Positions 13,881 to 22,320 of a stretch of DNA of 64,000 nucleotides are shown one piece after another. Numbering within the stretch: the first letter of the stretch is position 1; each line of letters opens with the position of its first letter. The notes below the pieces were generated by a model, which was given only the letters and a program-made list of their open reading frames with translations, did not search any database and was not told the origin of the DNA. Position numbers and translations under genes: made by a program. The stretch is taken from positions 1,054,001-1,118,000 of the forward strand of contig CAWGLR010000003.1 in NCBI GenBank assembly GCA_963823565.1, given 5' to 3'. This stretch comes from RHKX01 sp963823565 (GTDB lineage Bacteria > Actinomycetota > Thermoleophilia > Solirubrobacterales > 70-9).

Positions 13881-14999
13881 ATGTTCGGATCACGCAATTC
13901 ATCTTCGATCGTCGGCCTCGATCTCGAGACCGGAAGCCTCGCGGCGAGCGAGGTTCAGAACAACGGCGCCTCCACCCTGGGGCGCTACGCGGTCGTGCCC
14001 CTGGAGTCCGGCATCGCGCGCGAGGGCGAGGTCAGCGACCCCGAGGCGCTGGCGGCGGTGCTGAGGGAGACGTTCTCCGACTACGGCCTGCCGAAGACCG
14101 TGCGGATGGGAATCGCCAGCCAGCGCGTCGTCGTCCGCACGATCCGCATGCCGCGGATCGAGAAGGAGGAGGAGATCGATGCCGCGATCCGCTTCCAGGC
14201 CGAGGACGCCATCGCGATGCCGCTCGAGCACGCCGTGGTCGACTGGGAGCTCGCCGAGCCGAGCCCTGAGGCGGTCGAGCAGGGGCAGATGGAGGTCGTC
14301 GTGGTCGCCGCCCGCCGCGAGGCGGTCTCGGGGATGGCGACCGCGATCCACGCCGCCGGGCTGAAGCCGGTCGGCATCGACGTCGCCGCCTTCGGGATGA
14401 TCCGCGCGCTGGCGCCCGAGCTCGAGATGACGATCGCGCCGTCCTACGAGGAGCGGGTCGAGGGGGCGATGATGGCCGACCCGGCCGTCGCCGTCGCCGG
14501 TCCCGCCGCGGCGCGCCTCTTCTGCAACCTCGGCGACGTCACGAACCTCGCGGTCGCGCGCGGCTCGACCTGCCTCTTCACCCGCGTCGCATCCTTCGGG
14601 ATCGAGGGCATCGCGCAGCAGCTCGCCGAGCGCCGCAGACTGACCCTCGAGCACGCCCGGCAGTGGCTTCCGCACGTCGGCCTCGTGATCCCGGTCGAGG
14701 CGATCGAGGGCCAGCCCGAGATCGTCTCGACGGCGCGAGACGTCCTGATCGACGGCGCCACCAAGCTCGCCGGCGAGCTGCGGATCTCCCTCGACTACTT
14801 CGCCTCCCAGGAGGGCGCCGTGGCGATCGAGGAGATCGTCGTCTGCGGAGCCGGCGCCGCGATCGCCGGCCTGCCCGAGGCGCTCGAGCGGGAGCTCGGC
14901 TATCCGGTCCGGGTCACGCTCCCCTCGGCGCTGGCGGGAATCCCGCAGGCTGAGGCGGCGCGGCTTGCCCTCTCCTACGGGCTCGGGATGGAGGGCTGA
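13881..14999 (+). CDS. pilM: Type IV pilus assembly ATPase-fold protein PilM
   Basis: 372 residues. SSSIVGLDLETGSLAASEV at the start is the actin-fold phosphate-1 motif of the PilM/FtsA family. Further hallmarks are VRMGIASQRVVVRTIRMPRI, EEEIDAAIRFQAEDAIAMPL and a C-terminal EIVVCGAGAAIAGLPEALER. PilM is a cytoplasmic actin-like protein that binds the N terminus of PilN and couples the inner-membrane platform to the motor. It heads a run pilM-pilN-pilO-orf with gaps of a few bases. Motor ATPases PilB/PilT and platform PilC are not in the window. Confidence 0.9.
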   Translation: MFGSRNSSSIVGLDLETGSLAASEVQNNGASTLGRYAVVPLESGIAREGEVSDPEALAAVLRETFSDYGLPKTVRMGIASQRVVVRTIRMPRIEKEEEIDAAIRFQAEDAIAMPLEHAVVDWELAEPSPEAVEQGQMEVVVVAARREAVSGMATAIHAAGLKPVGIDVAAFGMIRALAPELEMTIAPSYEERVEGAMMADPAVAVAGPAAARLFCNLGDVTNLAVARGSTCLFTRVASFGIEGIAQQLAERRRLTLEHARQWLPHVGLVIPVEAIEGQPEIVSTARDVLIDGATKLAGELRISLDYFASQEGAVAIEEIVVCGAGAAIAGLPEALERELGYPVRVTLPSALAGIPQAEAARLALSYGLGMEG

Positions 15000-15002
15000 G
15001 GC

Positions 15003-15851
15003 ATGCGTCCCGTCAACCTGATCCCCCAGGAGGAGCGCACGGGCGGCGCCGCGACCGGCGGCTCCGGGATCGCCGGCTACGTGATCATCGCGGCCCTCGT
15101 CGTCGCGATCGCCGTCCTCGGGTACATGACGCTGCTCGGCAACGACATCGACGACCACGAGTCCGAGATCGCCTCGCTCGAGTCCCAGGTTCAGGAGACT
15201 CAGGCACGGGCCGACGCGCTGCAGCCGTACGTCGAGCTCGCCAACGTCAGGCAGGCGCGCACCGTCACGATCGACTCGCTCGCCAAGAGCCGCTTCGACT
15301 GGGAGCGGGTCCTCCGCGAGCTCGCCCGCGTCACCCCGGGCGCGATCTCGCTCTCCGGCGTCACCGGCACGGTCGCGCCGGACGTCGACGTCGAAGGCGG
15401 CACCGAGGTCTCGCTGCGGACGCAGGTCCCGGGGCCCGCCCTCGAGATCGAGGGCTGCGCGCGCAGCCAGCGCCGCCTCGCCGACTTCATCGCCGCACTG
15501 CACGACATCGACGGCGTCACCCGCGTGGCTGCGCAGACCAGCCTCAAGGGCGAGCGCCCCGAGCAGCAGGAGGGCGCGACCGCCGACCAGGCTCCGCCCG
15601 CGGGGACCTCCGGCGAATGCGCGCGGCCCAAGGACGCGAACTTCCAGCTGGTCGCCGCCTTCGACGCGGTGCCGGCGCCGAGCGAGCCGGCGATCGGCTC
15701 GACGGGCTCGACCACGGTCACCTCGACGGCGACCGCGCCCGGCGACGGCGGCGTGGCCTCCGAGCAGGCGTCCCAGGCGCAGCAGCAGCAGGAGATCTCC
15801 AACGCGTCCCAGCGCAGCCAGGACGCGGCCGACCTGGTCCCGGGAGGCTGA
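15003..15851 (+). CDS. pilN: PilN-like fimbrial assembly protein
   Basis: 282 residues. The N terminus MRPVNLIPQEER is the conserved PilM-binding motif of PilN (usually NLLP). One membrane helix follows (GYVIIAALVVAIAVLGYMTLL), then a coiled coil (DHESEIASLESQVQETQARAD) and a ferredoxin-like periplasmic domain (FDWERVLRELARVTPGAISL). The C-terminal 90 residues are Gln/Ala/Pro-rich low complexity. The ATG lies three bases after pilM's stop. It should pair with the PilO-like protein encoded next. Confidence 0.87.
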   Translation: MRPVNLIPQEERTGGAATGGSGIAGYVIIAALVVAIAVLGYMTLLGNDIDDHESEIASLESQVQETQARADALQPYVELANVRQARTVTIDSLAKSRFDWERVLRELARVTPGAISLSGVTGTVAPDVDVEGGTEVSLRTQVPGPALEIEGCARSQRRLADFIAALHDIDGVTRVAAQTSLKGERPEQQEGATADQAPPAGTSGECARPKDANFQLVAAFDAVPAPSEPAIGSTGSTTVTSTATAPGDGGVASEQASQAQQQQEISNASQRSQDAADLVPGG

Positions 15852-15852
15852 C

Positions 15853-16737
15853 GTGAGGGGCTCCGACCGCGCCATCCTGCTGCTCCTTCCGCTCGCGGCG
15901 GCGATCGTCGCGGTCTGGATCCTCGTGATCTCGCCGAAGCGCGCCGAGGAGAGCGACCTCGCCGACAAGGTGGCGTCGCTGCAGTCGCAGGTCGACGCGA
16001 CCGAGGGGCAGGCGGCGCAGGCCGAGCTCGCTCGCAAGCAGTTCGACGACAACTACTCGGCGCTGATCGACCTCGGCGCCGCCGCTCCGGCCGACGACGA
16101 CCAGAGCACCCTCGTCTACACGCTCTCCGACATCGCCAACCAGCACGACCTCCGCTTCAGCTCCTTCACCCTGAGCGAGACGCCCAGGGGCGTCGACGAG
16201 ACGGCGACCTCGACGACCACGACGACGCCGTCGACCACGACCACGCCGACCGAGGGCTCGACGACCACCCCGACCGACTCCACCGCGACGGAGACCGGGA
16301 CGACGTCGACCTCGACCACATCGACCTCGACGACGGCCGCGCCCGCGACCGAGGCCGCCGCCGCAACGCTGCCGCTAGGCGCCGCCGTCGGCACGGCCGG
16401 ATTCCCGGTCTCCTCCTATGGCTTCACCCTCGAGGGCAAGTACTTCAACGCCACCGACTTTCTCGCCGACCTCGACTCGCTGGTCGACGTCTCCGAGCTG
16501 AAGCCGCCGAAGGTGCACGGCAGGCTGCTGACGATCGACGGGTTCTCGTTCAACCTCGCCCAGCTCGAGGACTACCCGATGATCACCGCGAACCTCGCGG
16601 TCACCGCCTACGAGGTGCCGCCCGAGCAGGGTCTGGACGCCGGCGCGACCGCCACCGGGCCCGCGCCGACCGGGACCACCACCGACGCCACCACGACGAC
16701 CACGACCGCCGCCCCGACCGCGAGCGTCACCCCGTGA
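15853..16737 (+). CDS. pilO: PilO-like pilus assembly protein
   Basis: 294 residues from a GTG two bases after the pilN stop. It has a membrane helix (AILLLLPLAAAIVAVWILVI), a coiled coil (DLADKVASLQSQVDATEGQA), then two halves of a PilO-like domain (STLVYTLSDIANQHDLRFSS; YGFTLEGKYFNATDFLADLD) separated by a long Thr-rich linker at residues 115-170 and followed by another Thr-rich tail. The linker is unusual in length and composition. The function is the inner-membrane alignment complex with PilN. Confidence 0.83.
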   Translation: MRGSDRAILLLLPLAAAIVAVWILVISPKRAEESDLADKVASLQSQVDATEGQAAQAELARKQFDDNYSALIDLGAAAPADDDQSTLVYTLSDIANQHDLRFSSFTLSETPRGVDETATSTTTTTPSTTTTPTEGSTTTPTDSTATETGTTSTSTTSTSTTAAPATEAAAATLPLGAAVGTAGFPVSSYGFTLEGKYFNATDFLADLDSLVDVSELKPPKVHGRLLTIDGFSFNLAQLEDYPMITANLAVTAYEVPPEQGLDAGATATGPAPTGTTTDATTTTTTAAPTASVTP

Positions 16738-16747
16738 GGCAGCGAGC

Positions 16748-17590
16748 ATGAGCGCCTTCATCACCGACCTGCGCGAGCGCAGGCTCCTCCCGATCATCGG
16801 GCTCCTCGTCGTCTGCCTGATCGCGGTGCCGTTCCTGCTCGGCGGCGGGGGAGAGGACGCCGCGCCGCCGCCGACCGCCTCCGCCGGGACCTCGGGGGAG
16901 CCCCTGCCGGGGATCGAGACACGCCCCGTCGTCATCGCCACGCCGGCCGAGCTGCGCAGCTACAAGAAGCGGCTGGCGACGTTCCGCAGCCGCAACCCCT
17001 TCCACCAGAAGATCAAGCCGGAGCCGGCGGCCGATACCGGCACGGGTACGGGCGCCACTGGAACCGGCACCGGCATCACCGGCACCGGCATCACCGGCAC
17101 CGGCACGGACACCTCGCCGACCGGGACCAGCCCGACGCCGCCGGTCACGGTCCCGCCGTCCGACAACGGCTCGACCGGCGACGCGCTGATCAGGATCGAG
17201 ATCGACGTCAAGACCGGGCGCTCCGGGCACCTGAAGACGCTCAAGGACGTCAAGGCGCTGGACTACCTGCCCGACCCTCAGCATCCGGTCGTCCAGTTCG
17301 TCGGCGGCGAGTTCAACCTGTCGGGAGCGGCCTTCGTCGTCTCCCCGGGGATCGAGGCGACCGACGGCGACGGCAAGTGCTCGCCGAGCCCCGACAACTG
17401 CCAGTTCCTGCTGCTGCGGCCCGGCGATCGCCAGCACTTCGTCTATCGCGCCGAGGACTACGAGCTCGAGCTCCTCGAGGTCAAGCGCGACGTCGAGGAG
17501 CTCGACAGCGGCGACCTTCAGGGCAAGGAGCCGTCGGAGACGCCGCGCGGCTCGATCCGCAACGCCGCCAGCGGCGTCGAGGGCGGCTGA
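16748..17590 (+). CDS. Membrane-anchored pilus-locus protein, PilP-position
   Basis: 280 residues. It has an N-terminal helix (RLLPIIGLLVVCLIAVPFLL), then LRSYKKRLATFRSRNPFHQK, a linker at residues 95-140 made of Gly-Thr dipeptides, and a C-terminal globular domain (HLKTLKDVKALDYLPDPQHP, FVGGEFNLSGAAFVVSPGIE). I do not recognise a Pfam family with certainty. Its place right after PilO is where Gram-negative loci have the lipoprotein PilP; the 'FRSRNPF' phrase is reminiscent of PilP-type sequences. It is probably the last gene of the pilus run, since the next gene (aroC) has its own promoter 20 bases later. Confidence 0.65.
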   Translation: MSAFITDLRERRLLPIIGLLVVCLIAVPFLLGGGGEDAAPPPTASAGTSGEPLPGIETRPVVIATPAELRSYKKRLATFRSRNPFHQKIKPEPAADTGTGTGATGTGTGITGTGITGTGTDTSPTGTSPTPPVTVPPSDNGSTGDALIRIEIDVKTGRSGHLKTLKDVKALDYLPDPQHPVVQFVGGEFNLSGAAFVVSPGIEATDGDGKCSPSPDNCQFLLLRPGDRQHFVYRAEDYELELLEVKRDVEELDSGDLQGKEPSETPRGSIRNAASGVEGG

Positions 17591-17610
17591 GCCCGCCGGC
17601 TTCGCGCGGG

Positions 17611-17616
17611 TAGCCT
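17611..17616 (+). promoter_or_regulatory. Leaderless-type -10 of aroC
   Basis: TAGCCT ends nine bases before the aroC ATG, and no Shine-Dalgarno lies between. The transcript should start at or next to the start codon. Confidence 0.5.
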
Positions 17617-17625
17617 TCCGCGCCG

Positions 17626-18789
17626 ATGGCGCGCTTCGACTTCGTAACCGCGGGTGAGTCCCACGGCCCCGGCCTGACGGCCGTCGTCGAGGGCATGCCC
17701 GCCGGGCTCGAGCTCGATCGCGAGGCGCTCGACCGCGACATGGCCCGCCGCCAGCTCGGCCACGGTCGCGGCGGGCGGATGAAGATCGAGCGCGACGCGG
17801 TCGAGGTGCGCTCGGGCGTTCGCCATCGCCGCACGCTCGGCAGCCCGATCGCCCTGCTGGTCGCCAACCGCGACTACGAGAACTGGGTCGAGCGCATGGG
17901 GCCCTGGGAGAGCGGCGAGGGCGTCGCCCAGGTCCACCTGCCGCGGCCCGGCCACGCCGACCTCCCGGGTCTTCAGAAGTTCGGGTTCGACGATGCGCGC
18001 AACGTGCTCGAGCGCGCCAGCGCCCGCGAGACCGCGGCCCGGGTCGCGGCGGGCGGGCTGGCGCGGCAGTTCCTCGCCGCGATCGGGGTGACGATCCGCA
18101 GCCACGTCACCCGCATCGCCTCGGTCGAGGCGCCGACGCGCTACGACCTCGAGCCGGCGGACTTCGAGGGCGTCGACGACGACCCGGTGCGCTGCCTCGA
18201 CCCGGACGCGTCGGCGGCGATGGTCGAGGAGATCAACCGGCTCCGCAAGGAGAACGAGAGCCTGGGCGGGACGTTCGAGGTGCGCGCCTGGGGGCTGGTG
18301 CCGGGGCTCGGCTCCCACGTCTCCTGGTCGGAGCGGCTCGACGGCCGGATCGCCCAGGCGATGGTCTCGATCCAGTCGGTCAAGGGCGTGAGCGTGGGGG
18401 AGGCCTGGCAGGTCGCCTCGGTCCCCGGCTCGCAGGCCCACGACGAGATCTTCCACTCGCCGGAGCGCGGCTACCACCGCGAGACCAACCGCGCCGGCGG
18501 CGTCGAGGGCGGCATGACCAACGGCGAGACCCTCATCGTCCAGGCCGCGATCAAGCCGATCTCGACGTTGACCAAGCCGCTGCGCTCGGTCAACGTCCAC
18601 ACCAAGGAGCCGGAGCAGGCGCACAAGGAGCGCACCGACTCGACCGTCGTGCCGGCAGCCGGGGTCGTCGGCGAGGCGATGCTCGCCCTCGTCCTCGCTC
18701 GCGCCTACCGCGAGAAGTTCGGCGGCGACCACATCGACGACATCCGCGCGGCCATCGACCACTACAGGCGCCGGATCGACTGGCGCTGA
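17626..18789 (+). CDS. aroC: Chorismate synthase
   Basis: 387 residues, normal for the family. It converts 5-enolpyruvylshikimate-3-phosphate to chorismate with reduced FMN, the last common step of aromatic biosynthesis. Signatures are FVTAGESHGPGLTAVVEGMP at the N terminus, RHRRTLGSPIALLVANRDY, RPGHADLPGLQKFGFDDARN, and RASARETAARVAAGGLARQF. The gene opens an aroC-aroKB-aroQ-pepQ cluster. It is followed by an inverted repeat, so the downstream genes also have their own promoter. Confidence 0.97.
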   Translation: MARFDFVTAGESHGPGLTAVVEGMPAGLELDREALDRDMARRQLGHGRGGRMKIERDAVEVRSGVRHRRTLGSPIALLVANRDYENWVERMGPWESGEGVAQVHLPRPGHADLPGLQKFGFDDARNVLERASARETAARVAAGGLARQFLAAIGVTIRSHVTRIASVEAPTRYDLEPADFEGVDDDPVRCLDPDASAAMVEEINRLRKENESLGGTFEVRAWGLVPGLGSHVSWSERLDGRIAQAMVSIQSVKGVSVGEAWQVASVPGSQAHDEIFHSPERGYHRETNRAGGVEGGMTNGETLIVQAAIKPISTLTKPLRSVNVHTKEPEQAHKERTDSTVVPAAGVVGEAMLALVLARAYREKFGGDHIDDIRAAIDHYRRRIDWR

Positions 18790-18801
18790 GCCCGGCACCC
18801 G

Positions 18802-18847
18802 TGCTGGGGTCACTCAGTTCGACATTTCGTAATCAGCGACCCCAGCA
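18802..18847 (+). terminator. Inverted repeat after aroC
   Basis: TGCTGGGGTC (18802-18811) and GACCCCAGCA (18838-18847) are perfect ten-base arms around a 26-base AT-richer loop. The position between the aroC stop and the aroKB promoter suggests an intrinsic or Rho-assisted terminator. The loop length is large, so a protein-binding role is possible. Confidence 0.5.
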
Positions 18848-18874
18848 GGGAATGTCGGCGGCCAATCCCACGGC

Positions 18875-18880
18875 TACGCT
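18875..18880 (+). promoter_or_regulatory. Leaderless-type -10 of aroKB
   Basis: TACGCT lies six bases before the GTG at 18887, with no Shine-Dalgarno. Confidence 0.5.
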
Positions 18881-18886
18881 CCCGCC

Positions 18887-20437
18887 GTGAACGAGCGCAG
18901 TACCGCGATCGCCTTCGTCGGCTTCATGGGAGCCGGCAAGTCCAGCGCCGCCCGCGCCGTCGCGCGGGAGCTCGACCTGCCCCTCGTCGACACCGACGAG
19001 CTCGTCGCCGCGCGCGCGGGCAAGCCGATCGCCGCGCTGTTCGCCGCCGAGGGGGAGGCACGGTTCCGCGAGATCGAGGAGGAGGTCGTCCTCGAGGCGC
19101 TGGAGCGGGGCGGAGTGGTCGCGCTCGGCGGCGGGGCGGTCGAGAGCGAGCGCGTGCGCGATGCGCTGGGCGACCACGTGACGGTGTGGTGCAAGGTCGA
19201 GGACGAGGTCGCCTGGGCGCGCTGCGCCGGCAGCGACCGGCCGCTGGCTCGCGACCGCGACGGCTTCTTCCGGCGCCATCGCGCCCGGCTGCCGCTGTAC
19301 TCCGAGGTGGCCCGGGTGCACCTCCCGACCTCCGGGCAGGCGCTGCCGCCGGTGGCGCCGTGGCTCGCCGCGCTCCGCGTCCGGCCCGAGCTGTCGATGA
19401 TCTGGGCGAGTACCCCGGGAGGCGAGTACCCGGCGGTGGTCGGGCCGGGTGCGACGGCCGTCTACGAGGACGAGGGCGTCCCGCGGCCCGGGGCCCGGAC
19501 CTTCGCCGTCGTCGACCGCGCGGCGGCGGCGGCGGACGGGAGCCTGGTCCCGGGGATCGTCCAGCCGGTGCCGATCGAGATCGAGGGCGGCGAGCGGTCG
19601 AAGACGCTTGACGCCGCCGAGTCCGTGCTCGTGGCGCTGGTCGACGCCGGCGTCCGCCGCGACGACGCGCTGCTGGCGTTCGGCGGCGGCGTCACGGGCG
19701 ACCTGGCGGGCTTCTGCGCGGCCGTCTTCCAGCGCGGGATGCCGATCGTCCAGGTGCCGACCACCCTGGTCGCGCAGGTCGACTCCGCCTACGGCGGCAA
19801 GACGGGAGTCGACATGCCGCAGGCGAAGAACTACGTCGGCGCGTTCCATCAGCCCGCGGCCGTGCTCGCCGACCCGGCGGCGCTGCGGACGCTGCCACCG
19901 GAGGAGCTCGCCGCCGGCTTCGCCGAGGTGGTCAAGACGGCGCTGATCGACGGCGGCCCGCTCTGGGAGCGGGTGCGCAGGCTCGACCGGATCGACGCCG
20001 AGGCGGTGGCGCCGCTGGTCTTCGACTGCGCGCGTACGAAGATCGACGTCGTCGCCGAGGACGAGCGCGACTCGGGGCGTCGCGCGGTGCTCAACCTCGG
20101 GCACACGGTCGGCCACGCGATCGAGGCCGCGACCTCCTACGGCCGCTACCGCCATGGGGAGGCGGTCGCGCTCGGGATGCTCGCGGCGCTGCGGCTGTCC
20201 GGCCGCGACGAGCTGCGCGACGAGGTCGCCGGGCTCCTCGCGCTCGCCGGCCTGCCGACCGCGCTCGACGCCGCCGTGGGGGTAGACGACGTGATCGCCG
20301 CCTGCGAGCGCGACAAGAAGCGGACCGCGGCCGGCCTCGGCTTCGTCCTCGTCGACGCGCCGGGGACGGTCGTCCATGGGCGCAGCGTCGAGCCGGGTAG
20401 CCTCCGGGCCGCCGTGACCGAGCTGCAGGAGAGCTGA
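18887..20437 (+). CDS. aroKB: Shikimate kinase / 3-dehydroquinate synthase fusion
   Basis: 516 residues in two enzymes. Residues 1-165 are shikimate kinase: Walker A GFMGAGKSS (12-20), DTDELV, LGGGAVES and the lid RPLARDRDGFFRRHRARLP. Residues about 175-516 are 3-dehydroquinate synthase (AroB): FGGGVTGDLAGFCAAVFQRG, VPTTLVAQVDSAYGGKTGVD, EELAAGFAEVVKTALIDGG with the metal-ligand Glu, and NLGHTVGHAIEAATSYGRYR with metal-ligand His residues. The fusion joins steps two and five of the shikimate pathway, which are not consecutive. The GTG start is supported by a -10 six bases upstream. The aroQ gene follows by two bases. Confidence 0.96.
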   Translation: MNERSTAIAFVGFMGAGKSSAARAVARELDLPLVDTDELVAARAGKPIAALFAAEGEARFREIEEEVVLEALERGGVVALGGGAVESERVRDALGDHVTVWCKVEDEVAWARCAGSDRPLARDRDGFFRRHRARLPLYSEVARVHLPTSGQALPPVAPWLAALRVRPELSMIWASTPGGEYPAVVGPGATAVYEDEGVPRPGARTFAVVDRAAAAADGSLVPGIVQPVPIEIEGGERSKTLDAAESVLVALVDAGVRRDDALLAFGGGVTGDLAGFCAAVFQRGMPIVQVPTTLVAQVDSAYGGKTGVDMPQAKNYVGAFHQPAAVLADPAALRTLPPEELAAGFAEVVKTALIDGGPLWERVRRLDRIDAEAVAPLVFDCARTKIDVVAEDERDSGRRAVLNLGHTVGHAIEAATSYGRYRHGEAVALGMLAALRLSGRDELRDEVAGLLALAGLPTALDAAVGVDDVIAACERDKKRTAAGLGFVLVDAPGTVVHGRSVEPGSLRAAVTELQES

Positions 20438-20439
20438 GC

Positions 20440-20889
20440 GTGGCGTCCTCGCGCAACCGGGTGGCGGTCATGCACGGCGTCAACCTCGACACCCTCGGCC
20501 GCCGTGATCCGTCCATCTACGGAACCGAGACCCTGTCGCAGCTCGAGTACCGCGTCCACGAGTTCGCCCGGGAGCTCGACCTCGAGGCCTCGTTCTTCCA
20601 GACCAACCATGAGGGCGAGTTCTGCGAGTACCTGCATCGGCTTTCCGACACCGCGGACGCCGCGCTGATCAACGCCGGGGCCTGGACCCACTACTCGTGG
20701 GCGATCCGCGACGCGCTCGAGGTCGCCGCGAAGCCGGCTGTCGAGGTCCACATCAGCGACGTCTCCGGCCGCGAGGACTGGCGCAAGTTGTCGGTCTTCG
20801 ACGGGCTCGTCGCCGGCGTCGTCAGCGGCAAGGGGGTCGATGGTTACCGCGACGCGCTGGAGATCCTCAGGCGGGAGCTCGGGGTTTGA
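20440..20889 (+). CDS. aroQ: Type II 3-dehydroquinate dehydratase
   Basis: 149 residues, typical of the dodecameric type II enzyme that converts 3-dehydroquinate to 3-dehydroshikimate. Catalytic motifs are GVNLDTLGRRDPSIYGTETL (N15, R22, Y27), FQTNHEGEFCEYLH, INAGAWTHYSWAIRDALE and AVEVHISDVSGRE. Several positions differ from the textbook motif (NAGAW for NPGAY; SDVSGRE for SNIHARE) but the key Asn, Arg, Tyr, His and Ser/Thr contacts appear to be kept. GTG start two bases after aroKB. Confidence 0.93.
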   Translation: MASSRNRVAVMHGVNLDTLGRRDPSIYGTETLSQLEYRVHEFARELDLEASFFQTNHEGEFCEYLHRLSDTADAALINAGAWTHYSWAIRDALEVAAKPAVEVHISDVSGREDWRKLSVFDGLVAGVVSGKGVDGYRDALEILRRELGV

Positions 20890-21983
20890 GCCACGCCCCG
20901 GCCGAGCGGGCGGACCGTCTCGAGGCCGCGGCGGCCGCGGCGGAGCTCGACGCGGTCGTCGTCGGCGACCTCGTCCACCCGGGCGACTCCGGGCGCGAGG
21001 CGATGGCGGACGTGAGCTGGCTGACCGGCTACCGGGGAAGCAGCGGGATCGGTGTGGTCGGCCCGGACGCCCGCTTCTTCCTCACCGACTTCCGCTACCT
21101 CGAGGCGGCGGCGAGCGTCGTGCCCGAGTCCTTCGAGGTCGTCGACGCGACGAGCGACATGGTCAAGGCGCTGGCCGGGCTGCTCAACGGCCGCGGCAAG
21201 GTCGGCATCGACGAGTCGAAGACGAGCGTCGAGGTCCACCGCAAGCTGACCGACGCCATTGAGGGGAACGCGGAGCTGGTCGCCGCCGAGGGTTTGCTCG
21301 AGGGCCTGCGCCGGGTCAAGGACGCGGCGGAGATCGAGGCGATCGCGCGGGCGTCGGCGCTCGTCGACGAGGTCTATGCCTGGATCGAGGAGCGCGGGCT
21401 CGCCGGCCGGACCGAGCGCGAGGTGGCCGTCGCGGCGGAGCAGCGGATGCGCGAGCTCGGGGCCGAGGCGCCGTCGTTCGACTCGATCGTCGCGTCCGGC
21501 CCGAACGGCTCCCAGATCCACGCCGAGCCGAGTGACCGCAGGATCGAGCGCGGCGAGTACGTCGTGATCGACATGGGAGCGATCGTCGACGGCTACTGCT
21601 CCGACTGCACGCGCACCCTCGCCGAGGGTGACCCCGACCCGGCCCAGCGAGAGGTCTACGAGGTCGTGCTCGCGGCCCAGCGGGCGGGGCTCGACGCCGT
21701 CCGGGCCGGGGCCTCGGGGAAGGAGGTCGACGCGACGGCGCGGGCGGTGGTCGAGGAGGCCGGCTACGGCGAGCGCTTCGGCCATGGCCTCGGCCACGGC
21801 GTCGGCATCGAGGTGCACGAGGCGCCGCGCCTTTCGAAGCGATCCGAAGACGACCTGCTCGCGGGGGACGTCGTCACCGTCGAGCCCGGGGTCTACGTCC
21901 CCGGTGAGTTCGGGATCAGGATCGAGGACCTAGTTGTCGTCACCGGCGACGGCCACCGCAACCTGAGCTCGCGCCCGAAGTAG
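20886..21983 (+). CDS. pepQ: Xaa-Pro aminopeptidase (M24B)
   Basis: 365 residues from a TTG that overlaps the aroQ stop (TTGA). Residues 1-130 are a creatinase N-terminal domain; residues 135-365 are the pita-bread metallopeptidase. The metal ligands are in YVVIDMGAIVDGYCSDCTRT (two Asp), RFGHGLGHGVGIEVHE (His), VTVEPGVYVPGEFGIRIEDL (two Glu). The enzyme releases N-terminal residues before proline in the cytoplasm. In many Gram-positive genomes this gene precedes efp; here efp is 12 kb away. Confidence 0.92.
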   Translation: MSHAPAERADRLEAAAAAAELDAVVVGDLVHPGDSGREAMADVSWLTGYRGSSGIGVVGPDARFFLTDFRYLEAAASVVPESFEVVDATSDMVKALAGLLNGRGKVGIDESKTSVEVHRKLTDAIEGNAELVAAEGLLEGLRRVKDAAEIEAIARASALVDEVYAWIEERGLAGRTEREVAVAAEQRMRELGAEAPSFDSIVASGPNGSQIHAEPSDRRIERGEYVVIDMGAIVDGYCSDCTRTLAEGDPDPAQREVYEVVLAAQRAGLDAVRAGASGKEVDATARAVVEEAGYGERFGHGLGHGVGIEVHEAPRLSKRSEDDLLAGDVVTVEPGVYVPGEFGIRIEDLVVVTGDGHRNLSSRPK

Positions 21984-22250
21984 TCAGCCGGCGCGGCGGG
22001 CGATGAAGGCGGTGTGGCCGGGACGCTCTCGCGTCCCTTCCCAGCCGATGACGCTGCGGGCCCGGAAGCCGGCGGCGCGGAGGCGGTCGAGCACCTCGGC
22101 GGCGGGGTGGAGGCGCTGCAGGTCGACGACCACGCCGCCCTCGATGCCGCTGCGCCCGAGCTCGGCGACGAGGCGGCGGGCGCCGTGAAGCGCCGGGTCC
22201 GTGTACCCCGAGTCGTGGATCGCCGCCAGATCCGCTTCGTAGGCCCCCAT
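21984..22250 (-). pseudogene. Methyltransferase remnant with internal deletion
   Basis: 88 residues. The first 44 (MGAYEADLAAIHDSGYTDPA to GGVVVDL) match the start of a class I SAM methyltransferase up to the point where the GxGxG loop should begin. The sequence then jumps to QRLHPAAEVLDRLRAAGFRA and RPGHTAFIARRAG, which fits the extreme C terminus of the same family. The SAM-binding core of about 150 residues is absent although the frame is kept, so catalysis is impossible. The gene's stop directly abuts the stop of pepQ on the other strand. TAACGT seven bases before the ATG is a plausible -10. Confidence 0.6.
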
Positions 22251-22257
22251 CGGCCGG

Positions 22258-22263
22258 ACGTTA
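22258..22263 (-). promoter_or_regulatory. Leaderless-type -10 of the methyltransferase remnant
   Basis: On the minus strand TAACGT lies seven bases before the ATG at 22250. On the opposite strand TACAGT (22262-22267) overlaps it and could drive yidC with a leader of about 48 bases. Confidence 0.35.
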
Positions 22264-22320
22264 CAGTTGGCCGTCGCGCGCCGCGACCACCGCGGCGGCG
22301 GGACCCACCTGCGACCGACG

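Noticed and set aside
16166..17253. Thr- and Gly-Thr-coding repeats as microsatellite phase-variation tracts
   Set aside because: The codons vary (acg, acc, aca) and units are not identical at the DNA level over enough copies to slip easily; they look like protein linkers in PilO-like and neighbouring proteins.
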